From Epiperipatus broadwayi (Eukaryota; Onychophora; Udeonychophora; Euonychophora; Peripatidae): a stretch of DNA of 64,000 nt. The DNA is taken from contig JAQFVV010013300.1 in NCBI GenBank assembly GCA_028023455.1, forward strand, positions 62,001 to 126,000. The letters run 5' to 3'. The notes under the pieces are model-generated. The model made no database searches and was not told the origin of the DNA. It saw only the letters and a program-made list of their open reading frames with translations. The translations under genes were made by a program, and so were the position numbers. Shown here piece after piece: positions 32,850 through 45,499 of this stretch (position 1 is the stretch's first letter; the number at the start of each line of letters is the position of its first letter).

Positions 32850-35300
32850 TTTTCAATTCAATAAAGATGTGATTTTATAATAGTAGATTTTATAATATCA
32901 CCCAGCAAATATTGAAGAAATTATTGATCATGTGACTGTATTTTTAAAATTTCATTAAGTCACCTTAAACAAGTTTGTTTAATACATTTATAGTGCATTG
33001 GTAGGTTGTTAAATTCTCACTTCTGTACAATAAATTAGGTAAAATAACAGCTGTCTATACAGCTAGTTTATTTGCAGTAATTATTTCAATGTGATAAAAT
33101 ATTTTGTCTTAAAGCAACAGCAGCAAATTGAATTCTGTATTAAAAATCAACAATTTAAATCTGCCTTTCTACTCATAAACTACCAAGAGATTTAAATTGG
33201 CTTTTATTTGCAAATTTGATATCTATACAAATTAAAATTGCTGACTATTTTCTTTTCATCAATGACTGATAAAACAACTTGCATTTTACTAAACCAACAT
33301 CTTGAAATCATCTTTTAAACTGGAAAAAAATAGAAGAATTATCATCATAACATATTCCAGAATTCAAAAAAATGAATTCCTTATTTTTGCTTTTAATTGA
33401 TTCAAATTAAAAATCCCACCATCAATCTTATATTGCACCTTGATTGTTATTTCATTAAGCCACCTACAAACTGTCCAAGGTAAATTGTCATAAAAGAAAA
33501 TGTAAAAATAGCTAAATGTCTTTCTTTAACATCAATTTTATTTTCAAATGCCTCAGATTATCTATCTTTAGTAATACCACTTTTTCTCATTCTATTATAC
33601 AGCAGCCATATAATACAAATAAATTTTAGTGGACAACAACTAATATCAAATAATGCCACATATCTGTTCAATTAACTAAAGTATATGCCTTAATCAAACC
33701 AGTAAAAGCAATATATAAATCACTTTTTGTTTTCAATATTTTTCTTTCACTTGCTGGGTGACATAAATCATAGTGCTTTTTGATTCTTTAAGACCAGATT
33801 GAGTCCCTGATAGTCATTCATCTAGGACTGGAAGCAACTTATTCAACAAAATCTCTTGCTGTAGTGAATAATAATTACATTTTTATCTCCATTATTTTAA
33901 AAAACTGAAACAATAAAAACATTCTCAAGATCAACTCTATAGTTCACATATTTCTTTTAAAAAGTTACCTTATTACTGACATATTTTAAAACTTCTCCAG
34001 ATATTTCTTTAAGACTTGCAGTTTTTCCATATCTAAGTTATAAATAGCTGTTTTAATTTCACTAAGCTGGATATCTTTGTCAAAATCTAAATAAATAGAT
34101 AAAATTCATATATTACTGAATATCATCTTCTCAATGTAGCATTATTAAAAAATGATCAAATTATTCTTTTTATTTTTTCAAAATATCATTGTCATTTTGT
34201 ATGAGAGTTCCATTGTTGTATGTAAAAGGATAGTGATACAATTTTTCAGGTCCATATATTGTTTTCAATGCATTAAAAATGACTTTGATCAACAAATTTT
34301 TATACTTTGCACCCTAATCTGCTAGATTTTTATCAGACATTGAATATCTGGTCTTCAGATCTCTATATTTATTATGAGGTTCCACATTTAATTTATTATT
34401 TTCGTAAAAAAAAAAAATGTCATATGTTTTATTGAAATCAAATCACTAATAGTGAAATCATTGGCAGAAAACCAATCATGGTTCCCTATTTAGTGAAACC
34501 AAAGATAGATTTTTTTGTACCCATAAGCCACTCCTTAAAAGAGATTTATGGTTCAGTTATATGGCAATCCTGGAATTTTATTGTTTAATAGTTTTGAAAT
34601 ATAATATGTATCATAGATACTTTAGTTTTCTTGTGAATATGATCGCAAAAAATCTAATTTTTAATTCATCTATCACTTTAATCTTGGGTCTTATTAATCT
34701 ATGATCTGTCCAACAATCTGTTCTTTGCATTTGTGTAATATCAACTTCTCTTGTAATTTTATTTTTACCTACAATATCATCTATTAAATGGTATTTTCTG
34801 AACATTAATGCAATCATGTTTCTTTATATAAATTACTCACCTAAATAGAGTGTTGGTGATATTGCACAACACTTTATTAACAATATACCACTTAAATTTA
34901 TAGAATCTCTACTATTATTACATTTTTGGCCAAAGTCCATTATTTATAACAACAATTGCATTAACAAAAACAAAAATTGATTTTAATAGTATTGCTATAA
35001 TAATGTATCTATCAAGGAATAAAAGTATTTCTTTTCTGAATTTTTCGAATCTAAATTTAAAGCATAGGAATTAATAAAATAAGCACTGTAGTATTGAGCA
35101 AGACAAGTTTAACATCATTAGGTTTCATGGATACAATAAGATATTGCAAAAATAGAAGAGTAAATCCAATGCAATGCAATCTCCTTTCACCAATTTATTT
35201 ACCCTTACAAAAATTTTGTAACCATTTATCTGACATATTAAACTTTCTTCTTCTGGATGACAAGTTTTTTAAAGAGCAGCTACATCAGTTTTAAATTTAA
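32850..35300 (-). pseudogene. Fossil LINE (endonuclease plus RT), heavily decayed
   Basis: Piecewise minus-strand translation recovers a LINE in the correct order despite many stops. Around 34870 a block reads ITNTLFR. At 34817-34611 an open stretch includes HLIDDIV and TDCWTDHRLI, the C-terminal endonuclease signature of a widespread endonuclease-RT family. Around 34260 there is ALKTIYGP. Near 33780-33850 the RT block reads ILLNKLLPVLDE followed by SGTQSGLKESKSTMIYVTQQVKEKY. Near 33000-33120 C-terminal motifs remain (NILSH, FNNLPMHYK). At least a dozen stops and frameshifts make it ancient and non-functional. Confidence 0.6.
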
Positions 35301-35610
35301 ATAATTCCTTTAAATATGCAGTCCTTCATTCTGATATTGAAGAGTTTGTAATGTGTACATATTTCTTCTACTTATATTTAAGAAAAAAAATTATATCTTT
35401 AATATCATCAATTGTTATTATTGTTTCTATTGTTGTAATTAATAATCTGTTAAACATGATAATCTATTCAGTCAATATCAGAAAGTTAACTTTTAGACCA
35501 CATTTTTTAGATTATTTTCCATTTCCATAGTAAGACAAGTGAATCTCTAATTAGAGCTGCCTAACCATACAGTCTTTGCCAGATCTACAAAGTGTATTTT
35601 GTGAGTCAAA

Positions 35611-35709
35611 GTCAAGTGTTGGTAGCCTAGTGGTTAGCATAGCTGCCTTCCAAGCAGCTAGCCCGAGTTCACTTCCCGGTCAACACATTTGACATGAGAA
35701 AAAAAAAAG
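35611..35709 (+). mobile_element. tRNA-Gly-like minimal SINE, copy 2
   Basis: GTCAAGTGTTGGTAGCCTAG starts the tRNA-like body. The anticodon-like loop is CTTCCAA (TCC, glycine) between GCTGC and GCAGC. The T-arm reads GAGTTCACTTCCCGGTCAAC, followed by ATTTGACATGAG and a run of A (35698-35708). No clear target duplication is seen. Among the three copies this is closest to a tRNA-Gly(UCC). Confidence 0.75.
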
Positions 35710-35816
35710 ATAAGAAAGAGCATTTCTTTAAAAAAGAGATAAATATGAGAATGGTAAATAACTATATAATCATTTTGAATATCTGTAAGGTTAATTTAAT
35801 TAATTGAAAAATAATA

Positions 35817-36750
35817 TTGATAAGTGATGCAAGAGAGAAAAACGGGCTGATAAAGAAATTAACTCTATTTTTATATAATAGGTATGATATTTCAAGAATA
35901 GCATGGAAGAGAATTAAGTTAAATGATGCATTATACAAAAGATTATTAAATATTATAGAAAGTGGTTCAAAAAGAAATATGAAAAAATACTTTAATAATA
36001 AACATGCAATCAACATATGAAATAATTTCAGAAAGATGGGTAAAAAGAAAATTAAAATCAGACATTATTATTCCAGCTAAATAGTTTTTAGCTAGGTTTT
36101 AAAAAAGAATAATTGACAAAGTGAATGAGAAATATTGTAATCCATGCTAGAGAAGTGGACAAAGATTTTGTATCAGTTTATGAACAAAAAATTGGATCAA
36201 TAAGTTATAAGGATTGTGTATTATACAATAAGCAAGAATAAAATTAGTTTTACTAATAAAATGCAAAGATTTTGAAAATAGATATGGAAAATAAAAAGGT
36301 TGAATAGATATATAAAATTAAGCAGATTTTCATTAGTAAAATAAATAGTCTATAGTGACATTGATACAATGAGATTAAATAAAATAACTTGGAGGATTTG
36401 TTCTGTAGAATATGTAATAAAAATGTGAAAAATATTAGCTATTTATTCTGAGAGCATAGATAGCTTATGATCAAATTATGTACAATTAGTGAAATTGTAA
36501 AAAATAATTGCATATTAAGAGAATATACAAAATTAGTGTTTTTCATTTTTATATTGAATTTAAAGAATGATAAACATAATTTTGACATTAAAGTCATTGA
36601 ACAGAGGAACATAATGATATAAAATGAAATAGAATATAAATAGATTTGAAAATTTAAAAACTTGTAGGTTAAGGAATATTTTGACTTATTGACTAATGTA
36701 TTCTTCATTTCAATAAAGGTGAAATCACATATATTGCATTACATTATATC
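35817..36750 (+). pseudogene. LINE relic, same family as the 6.9-10.4 kb element
   Basis: The open stretch 35817-36020 encodes EKNGLIKKLTLFLYNRYDISRIAWK, which aligns with KRKGLIKKLTVFSYNKYDVARIIWK of the younger LINE (about 9380-9450). Downstream, plus-strand fragments keep recognisable pieces of its C-terminal region (WVKRK, then EVDKDFVSVYEQK-like sequence near 36155-36190) through numerous stops. The end near 36720-36750 has TCACATATATTGCATTACAT, resembling the CACAT-type tail. Endonuclease and RT catalytic core are missing; it is a 5'-truncated fossil. Confidence 0.65.
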
Positions 36751-37922
36751 ATAGTGAATGGACAAACAATTTATTTTTCATTGATCAAGCATATAATCTA
36801 AGGTTTTAAGTGAAAAATTATAAATGATCCAATATTTTATTTTGAATGTTGCAGAACATGTTTGAAAATAAATATAAATCCAGTAATATCTAATAATATA
36901 TATTAATGTTTGAAACCTGACTGCCATGACAAGCCACTACTTGGATAAAAATATTCAGTTATTCTGATCTCTAAATCTACAATATTTTATCATAAAATAA
37001 GTCATAAATTGTCAAATAAATGATTAAAAGAAATAAAAAGTCATTTTTGTTAAAATTATTGATATGTATAATTTTAATGAAGATAATTATATATTTCTTC
37101 CAACAATTTATATTTCAATTTTATGTTTCCTTCATGAGAAAGATAAGTCTATTTAAATCTTTTTAGAACAATGACAGATTTTGAAATAAATTATTTTTTT
37201 AGTATAATTTTTTAAAATAACTTTAAATCTAACTGTTAATACTAACTGGTTTTTAATAAATTTGCATAAGACCATCCTCTTACACAACAAAAGACTTCAA
37301 AAAAATAAATAATATTAAACAATGTTATTAATATATCACTTTACCATGTAAATAAGTATTTAGTTAGTTTATAGTCAATAAAATTATTTATCTTCTTTTA
37401 TTTAAATAAACTATAGTCAATACCTTCATCAAAACCATAACAAAAAAATCTTTTTTTCATATGTATTTACAATCATTATTCTTAGTAAGTTAATTTAAAA
37501 CAGTACTACATTATACCATATTGTAAACAGGAAGTAATTATGGATACCAGATGATAATGCCAAAAAATCTTAAGATAATAGTAAGAAATTTTAGAAATAC
37601 AATAAATATGAAAATAGTTCTAATAAAAATATTAAATTGGAGATAAATAAAGTAAAATAGATGTAGTTAAGAGAAAAACAAAATTATATCAAAATCTATG
37701 GATAAAAGTGAACCTTCATGTCTATTTTTAATTTATATTATAGTACAGACAATTTTAATATGTATATACAATTTAAATTTAAAAATTATGCATATTAAAA
37801 TATTAAAAACAAATAAAAATATATAATAATACCATTATACAAACACAGTAGAAAAATAAACCAAGAAATAGCTTATTTACACATATAAACATTAAAAGCA
37901 TAAAGCTAAACTAGTCAATAAA
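36751..37922. other. Gene-free AT-rich region
   Basis: I see no gene or distinct repeat. Confidence 0.4.
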
Positions 37923-38990
37923 TAATCAAAATTACCCCAAATCCAAAACTCAACCAGTCTAGTCAAGAAAGTAAAATCTCAAACACTACTAATGGTTTCA
38001 CTGTTACAAGCAGACTTCTCAAGTGTAAAGAACTACAAAATAGCAACACATTTATACTAAACATTACCCACAATTCCATTTACTTCCCATTCACCCTTAA
38101 TATTAAAAGAACTTTTAAATAAGTTAATTGCTTCAGAATCATAAAATTGTAATAATAAAGATTCTTTAATTCTTCTTTTTATTTCATTTTTCTCAAAGAA
38201 AACAACTTTTGCTTCATCAAAATTAACAGTGTGGCCTGTATCTTTTTTATGGACATATAAAGCAGAACCAAGATATTTATTTCTAACCCTACTTTTTTGT
38301 ACTTTTATTTAAGCTCAAACTACTCTGACCTATATAAACCTTCTTACAAAACAAGGGATAATATATACTACTCCAGGAATAGTCTACCTATCAAAAATTT
38401 CCTTTATATTATTCAATAAATTATTCAAAGTAATAATTCTTTTCCAAGCAATTTTCTAGTTTCCAAACAAATTACTATTCTTGCTTACAATTTTATAAGA
38501 AAACAATTTAAATGGCAAAGAAATAAATCATATTTTTCTTTATTCTTTATATCATTACAAATATTACTATTAAATAAAATACTTTTAACAAATTTATCAA
38601 CATAGCCAACACTCAAATAATCTTTATAAAACTGACCTTTCTGAAACAAAGCTACCCCACTAGAATTATTTAGTCTCTTATTTCTATAACAATAATTTCT
38701 TAAAGCAACTACATTATGAGATACAGATTGATCACTATCAGGTTTAATTATAGATCTTAACTCTTTATTTTTAACATAATGACTACATACTAAACAATTA
38801 ATCTTTACATTTCTAATCACCAATAGATCTAAAAATTTTAATTTAACAAAATCTACTCCCCTTCCTTCTACCACTTATTTTATAGAAAGGTCAAAACAAT
38901 TAAACTCATTTACCAACTTCTTCAATTTATCATTTTCAACCACAAACAAACAATCATCCACAATCTAACAAATTACTTTAAATATAAACA
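37923..38990 (-). pseudogene. Penelope-like element C, minus fragment
   Basis: Reading leftward, the fragment starts inside the RT at a frameshifted catalytic motif (VDDCLFVV preserved around 38965-38935, with the preceding tyrosine lost by an indel). It continues through 38874-38485 (VDFVKLKFLDLLV, LRNYCYRNKRLNN), collinear with element B but clearly diverged. The linker and GIY-YIG region (about 38450-38100) is broken by stops; its C-terminal KRRIKESLLLQFYDSEAINL is recognisable. The 3' untranslated region ends at 37923. It forms an inverted pair with 39004-39178. Confidence 0.75.
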
Positions 38991-39003
38991 AATTTTTTAA
39001 TAA

Positions 39004-39178
39004 ATAATATTAAGGGTGGATGGGAAGTAAATGGAATTGTGGGTAACATTTAGTATAATGTTATTTTGTAGTTTTTTACACTTGAGAAGTCTGCTTGTAG
39101 CAGTGACACCATTGGTAGTGCTTGAGATTTTTTCTTAGCTAGTCTGGTTGAGTTTTGGATTTGGAGTAATTTTGATTA
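39004..39178 (+). repeat. Inverted 3'-end copy of Penelope element C
   Basis: Reverse complement of about 37923-38104: it starts in the last codons (AAGGGTGGATGGGAAGTAAA) and runs through the 3' untranslated region to TAATTTTGATTA. Together with 37923-38990 it gives the third inverted Penelope pair in this window. Confidence 0.85.
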
Positions 39179-40800
39179 CACACATACATATATATACATC
39201 AGGGATGAAGCATCCATATATTGAATGGAATGAGTGCTTCCATAAAAAAATTCACTAAAACTTTCAAAAGCTTTAATTAAATTTCAATTTAAAAAATTCA
39301 TTTTCAATTTTTTTACCAATAGTTGAATTGTTTTTATATACACAAAGAATGAATTTGACTAACACATGATCATTGATTATAAGAAGTTCAAACAATGCTA
39401 AGATCTAATTTACAGTTAAAACTTCTAAGAATGTTAAAAGGATTTGGAAGATAAAAATATATTGATAATATATTCTCTGATTTACAGATAAGAGGGCTTC
39501 AGATTTATATATATATGTTCACTTAAAACAAAATAAATATTTCTATTATTATAAAAATAGATAATGATGAAATGCAAAAGATTCAATAACTAAGTGATGT
39601 TATTTTCATAAATTGCCTGCACAAATGGCAGCTGACATTTTTGCATGATATTATCATGAACATAATGTTAGCAATTGCAGTGTGAATTAAAAAATTAGCT
39701 TTTTTACTGAAGTTCTTTAATGATTGTAAGTGAAACAAGAAAATGTGATTGCTATATTTTATAAGTAAATATGTATGAAATTAATTAATTTCTAATTTTT
39801 CTTTTCAAACTGCAGGTAAGTGAATTTATAAGCTTTGAAGTATCAAATATGAGAATTATAATTAAAAAATGATTTTAAAGAAAAATAAGACATTAACTTT
39901 AATGTTGGTAATAAAGCAGTAATCAATGAAAGAATTATGATTTCAGAAAATGCATTATAAAAGTTAAGAATGGAATGATTCAAGTTAGAAATTTAGATGA
40001 GATCAAAAGTTTTTAATACTACAATTCAATTGTTTTAATATTATTTTATTCATTGATTTTTCATATGACAATTGATGATCTTGGTGAACAATAATAAAAT
40101 GGATTACTCATCTTAAATCCATATGTTAAATGCAATTTACGAGAGTTAAGTAATATTTATAAAAGTATCTGCTTTATAATTTAGGAAAATAACTTTTTGC
40201 CTTCATTTTCAATTTTCATTAATATAATACCTAATATAAGAAAAATAACATTTTCCAATGGAATAATATTACTATAGAATTTAATATGATTGAAAACAAT
40301 AGCATTATCAGTAATTAATTATAACAAAAATCTTGTCAAATATTTACACATATATTTACATATATGTAGACTATTTTATCAGTCTTGGATGAGGAAAACA
40401 TAACTTAATAAAGTAAATCTTGAACACTTCCCTATTAGACAAATATGTTAGCTTGTGGTGTTTTGTGAAAATATTTACATTGACATTAGTATAAGTTTGT
40501 GCACTCTAGAAAAAGTAGCAATATATTTTAGATCGCCTACGGATAAGCATTAGATTTAATTAATGATTAAATTTTTTTAATTGTGATAAAACATTGCGAT
40601 CGATAAATTCCAAGAAATACTTGCTGATTACAAATATTTCTTTTTTTTTCCATTACAAATATTTCTTGATAAGAGACTAACTTTATAAATTATCTTATAT
40701 AAAAATGAATTCCTAAGACACTAATTAATTAGTTATAGACCTAAAACATTACTGTATATGGAAATAAATTCCTAAGAAAGTAATTAATTGTGTGTGTGAT
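39179..40800. other. Gene-free AT-rich region
   Basis: I see no gene. A short direct repeat of ATTACAAATATTTCTT flanks a T-run near 40625-40670. Confidence 0.4.
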
Positions 40801-40837
40801 TAAAAGCCAAGATGAATTCTATAGTATGATAACAAAG

Positions 40838-41360
40838 TATAAATAGAGTAAACAACAAAGTGCATGGTTAATTCTTCCAGTGCAATTTCCAAAGAGAAGA
40901 GTGTGACCATAAATTCATTGAATGTGCAGCTCCCTATCGTGAAAATGTGTTTATGAGCAGCAGCTGAACAAATCCAAAGAGTTTGGGAAACTGAGGCCAG
41001 AGGAAACCATCTAGATAGCAGCCAGATGTGAAGAGCTGATTTTCCAGTGGATTTCCAGTCAGTTTACCAAGCAGATGGTTTCAGAGAGAGGGAAGTGATT
41101 GCAGATAAAAGAAGCTCATGGTGATGGTCAAAGTGCTCTATGACAAAGCCAGATCTGTTCATGTGCAGCTGAACTGGACCAGAGCCAAAATATTTGGGAA
41201 ATTCAGACTAGTGATAACCATCTTGAAGGCAGCCAGTCTTAAAGTGTGTCAGGGGAAGTGAACCAAAGAGAACTATATATATATTTCGTATTTTGTGTGT
41301 AGCAATACCTCATTGGAAGAAGTTAACCAAAGGGAACTGTATGTATATATATATATTGTA
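40838..41360 (+). promoter_or_regulatory. GC-richer block downstream of a TATAAATAG box
   Basis: TATAAATAG (about 40838-40846) is followed by about 450 bases of much more balanced composition than the surroundings. The block contains a diverged direct repeat: 40960-41035 (GAACAAATCCAAAGAG...GCAGCCAGATGTGAAG) and 41170-41245 (GAACTGGACCAGAGCC...GCAGCCAGTCTTAAAG). There is no ORF. It could be the promoter and 5' region of a mobile element, such as a solo LTR, or a decayed non-coding exon. Confidence 0.4.
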
Positions 41361-43920
41361 AAAGATCGATAAATCTACCTTTATTTTAAAAAAATCATTT
41401 GTTGTTATTAAAAAAAAATCTGTTTGATTTGATGTTTATATATGGAGTATTATTATTGTTTATGGTTATTAGTTATAGTTATTGTTGTTTGGATTTATTA
41501 TTTTATGTATTTGTTGATGGTACATCATTGTGAATATTTAACTATTATTATTATTATTATTCTTAATGGTGAGATTTTTAATGATAATACTTATATGTTC
41601 TAATTATTATAGATAAATAAAGACATATAAATTGTTGATTATAAAAAAGATTATTTTATTTGTAGTGATTATTAAAAAAATGCAATGTTATTAGTTATGT
41701 ATATATATATTTTTAAAGCTATCAAATAAATTTTCGATTTAATATTTTTTATATGATTGATATTTTTTTTTTTTGAATGTTAATTGTTTAAAAGAAAACA
41801 TATGTAACAATGGTTTTCAAAACTGCATTTTCTGGCTCACATGAGAACAATAGCAACAACAGAAAAAGAAGCCATTATTAAGATAGTTATAAAAAAAACT
41901 GAAGGATAAAATTAGTTGTACTTTGTTTTTTCAGAATCGCGATTCTTGAAAATAATTGAATAATCTATTGGATGTAAACACCTTAATAATGGAAGGGTGA
42001 ATAATAATATTGTTGCAGTTCAAGGGCTGCGATCTTCTTGACTTTATCCTAGCAATTAAAAGAAATTAAGCAATGGCTCAACATATACATTTCATGTTGA
42101 AATGTATGATAGCTATCTAAAAAAAATCTACAATGGTAAATTTAAAAGCAATGTGGAAACAACTAGAATTAATATATTGGATTCAACATTTCAATTTACT
42201 TATTTATTTTTCAAGGAAAGAAATTTTAGAAAGATAAAAATATACATGCATCTAAGAATTGACAATTTTCTCTAATGTGATAGTTTCTTCACTTTAACTA
42301 GAATGCATTCGAATATTAAAAAAATATGAAGGAATAAAACAAATGGAACAAGTTGAACTTTGAAAAGGTAGTAAATAACTTTATCATTGTAAATGATATG
42401 TTTATATATATTTTTGAGATCGATATTCATTTTTTTTATTATTTTCAATTAGAAAGATGAAACATTTTTATAAGTATAATTCTGTTCTAGTTAAGCATTT
42501 TGTTTAAAAAACAAACGTTTAATAAATGTCAAAATTAACACTTAAGTATTAGAAATTTGTAAGTAAAGCTCTAAGTTTAAACTGCATATGGGTTATTATA
42601 TATATATTTTAGTAAGTGAAATTTATATTTGTAAATTTTATTATCAAAAGTTTTATTATTTACATAACTTAATTTTTTTTAAATAAATATTTTTTTATTT
42701 ATTTGATAATGGGATATGTTCTTAGGGGTGGATCATAGATGAGTTGATTTGTTAGAGGTTACTTATCAATTAGAAATCGCCATTATATATATATATATTT
42801 CATGTGTGTGTACGTATATAAAATAACAAATAATAAAATGAGGTGAAATAAGTTCCATATTCATATTAAGTTATAAGTTAGCACTAAATGACTAGGTAGT
42901 CAAAGATATCTTATATTTATAGGCCTGAGTGAGCCTCATTGTAAATAATAAAAAAGAGTATTAAATGCTTGTAGAGATAAGTATAGTCCAAAAGTGGATA
43001 TAATATATATAAACCTTTTATAATGTAGTGGAGTAAATTTTGATGATTTCTTTTGATGTAATGATACTTAATCGATTAACCTAGCTTTGAGAGCATATCC
43101 ATTATCTATTTTATTAATTTACAATATTTATTTATTTATCTATTTTCATTTTTTACTTCATATAGTAATTCTTATGCAGATCTAAACAACAATTCATATA
43201 TTTGCTGTATATAATGTACTTTTATTTTTTTTAATTATAAATTTTATTAAACGCACATTATTATATTAAGTAATATTTAGTAAAGCTGTAACCTTAGGAA
43301 TAAGCGTCTGAAAAATTCGAAGGTAGGGACCTCTACATTTTTTTTATTTATTTATTTTTTTTTAAAATTGGAATATTTGGAAAATATAAATATTGATTTG
43401 TGTTTATATTAATATATACTTGTTGTCTTCATCTATTTAATATATATACTTATTGCAAGTATATATGTATTTTTTTTGTATTTGGTTTATATTTAAAACC
43501 TATTTAAAACTGATACTACTTAAAAATCAAACCATGGTATAGAAATAAAGGATGTACTATTTGTTTTATTAAGTAATGCCTTTGTATTTTATCTGGAAGA
43601 GTATTAATATTTTATTCTTTTTTTTTTTTTTTTTTAGTGCCAGAGTCATTATGAAGTTTATTAAATTCACAACCTAATGGAGAATAATCTTATATTTTAA
43701 TTATTATTTCGTTTTTAGGTCACTTATCAAGCCAATGTTCATTAATATGTTTAGATATACATAAGTTTACTTATGTAATGTGTATATTGGATTCCATAAA
43801 ATTCCCTTTGTTTCTGATATATATATATATTGTTAGTTAGTCAAATTAACCCTGAGAATAAATTATAAGGATAGGTCTTATTATTGCTCTGTATGATTTT
43901 GGATTTATTTCATGTATAGC
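41361..43920. other. Gene-free AT-rich region
   Basis: I see no gene. ATT-type microsatellite occurs near 41530-41565 and long T-runs near 41765 and 43617-43637. Confidence 0.4.
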
Positions 43921-43939
43921 TAGTTGGAAGGGCATATAA

Positions 43940-44290
43940 ACAATTTATTTAAATATAATTGGGATAATTTTATTTTTCTTCATTTAAATTATACAATCTA
44001 TTATATTTGGCTTTTTCAACAATTGGATTCACTTAGATTGTTAAGATCTTTCTTTATATGTATATTCCAATTTATTATACTTGTCGTTCAACATTTTGGG
44101 CATTCTTCTTTCTTCATATGTGTATTTTGTTGGAGATCATTTAGATAACATATATTCCATTACATTTGGACACCACAACGTGGTCAGCATAATATGTTTG
44201 TTTACTTTTCCATTACATTTGTCATCCAACGTTTGGAGCATTATTTTCTTCTCATATATTGACGGTCCATTACAATATATATATAGTGTT
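43940..44290 (+). repeat. Degenerate tandem repeat with CCATTACATTTG / CAACGTTTGGAGC motif
   Basis: Several loosely spaced copies of one theme can be seen: TTCCATTACATTTGGACACC (about 44156), TTCCATTACATTTGTCATCC (about 44209), TTATTATACTTGTCGTTC (about 44070), and partners CAACATTTTGGGCATTCTTC (about 44088) and CAACGTTTGGAGCATTATTT (about 44228). Spacing varies between about 50 and 85 bases. TGG-initiated cores recall LTR primer-binding sites. Overlapping ORFs of 74 and 105 codons have no recognisable features. Confidence 0.45.
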
Positions 44291-44830
44291 GCATATGGAG
44301 CAGATTGTTCTATATTCTTATTATTTATTTTGTTTGTTGGTATTCGGAATGCTTGCATTTTTTCAGCAAGCTCATTCAAAATTATTTCAAAAACTTAACT
44401 TTTTTTTTAATATTAATCTTTCTTCGCAATTATTTTTTTAAAAATTTTTGTCGTTCTGTATATTTTTAAACACTATATATTAAGTATAAATGTGTGGCTC
44501 GATTTTCAATAAATCAATTCAAAAGAAATTATGCATTTATGAAAGTGTAACATTTAAAAAGGTTTTTTAAAATGGTAGATAGAAAAAAATAAAGTTTAGC
44601 TTTTTTAATCAGTGTATTGCATGGTTTACTATCCATCAACATCATCGTTCGATATTTTTTTAATAGCAATTCATAAATTCAGATAAGGAGACGTTTTCGC
44701 AAGTCTAATATTTATATGCAAGTTTTACAATATACTTATAAATAAATTTTTCAAAATAAAACTTCACTTACATTAACTCGAAAAGGTTGATTACAGACTG
44801 AGATATTTAACTATCTGTTTAATAATCAAA

Positions 44831-44905
44831 CGGGTATCATAATGGTGTAGAGATAGTGAATTTTCTACCACGTTGTGTCTCGTGTTCAAATTCAAGTACT
44901 GTAAA
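44831..44905 (+). mobile_element. tRNA-like SINE relic
   Basis: CGGGTATCATAATGGTGTAG resembles a tRNA 5' end and A box. CTACCACG resembles the anticodon region of a glycine tRNA, and GTGTTCAAATTC (about 44883-44894) a B box. Pairing is poor, so this is a relic. Confidence 0.45.
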
Positions 44906-45480
44906 TCGTGAAACATTTTTTAGATTTTAATAAAATGGATAGAATTTCTTTCAGGTACTAGCCTAGGTAATGATAAATATTGATTGGTAAAGATGTACCC
45001 AGCTATTCTTTAGCTAAAGCATGAAATAAAGAAAACTATATAAATCTTCACACCAGGAAATTAGCAACTTTCATTGTCTTTTATTTTTTCTTTAGGAGGG
45101 TTTTTTGAAAATCCTGTTGGTTTACAATGACTATCAAATGTTGTTTTATTTTTAACCAAATTAAATTTATTGCAAATCACTGACATTTAATTTTATAAAA
45201 AATATATTGTAGATTTTTCTTTAATACAAGCAAGATATTTCTTAAACAATTGATGCTAAAACAAAAATTGGTGAAGAAATTGTTATAAAATGTATGAGCT
45301 CGGCATAGTTCACAAATATTATTAATTTATTTTATACTACATGGTAATAACAATTTATATTATTTAATATACAAATTTATTTCTATAAATTATATAAATC
45401 AATATATATTCTCTTAAAAACATTATTAATCTTTGTTATCACTTTATTATTTGCAAGGAGACTAACCTACAATCCATGTC
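44906..45480. other. Gene-free AT-rich region
   Basis: I see no gene or clear repeat. Confidence 0.35.
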
Positions 45481-45499
45481 AAGCATTTTTTATACCTAA

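Noticed and set aside
44081-44398. A 105-codon ORF with hydrophobic segments
   Set aside because: It lies across a degenerate tandem repeat, its frame is not supported by any motif, and an overlapping ORF runs on the other strand. It is best explained by T-rich composition.
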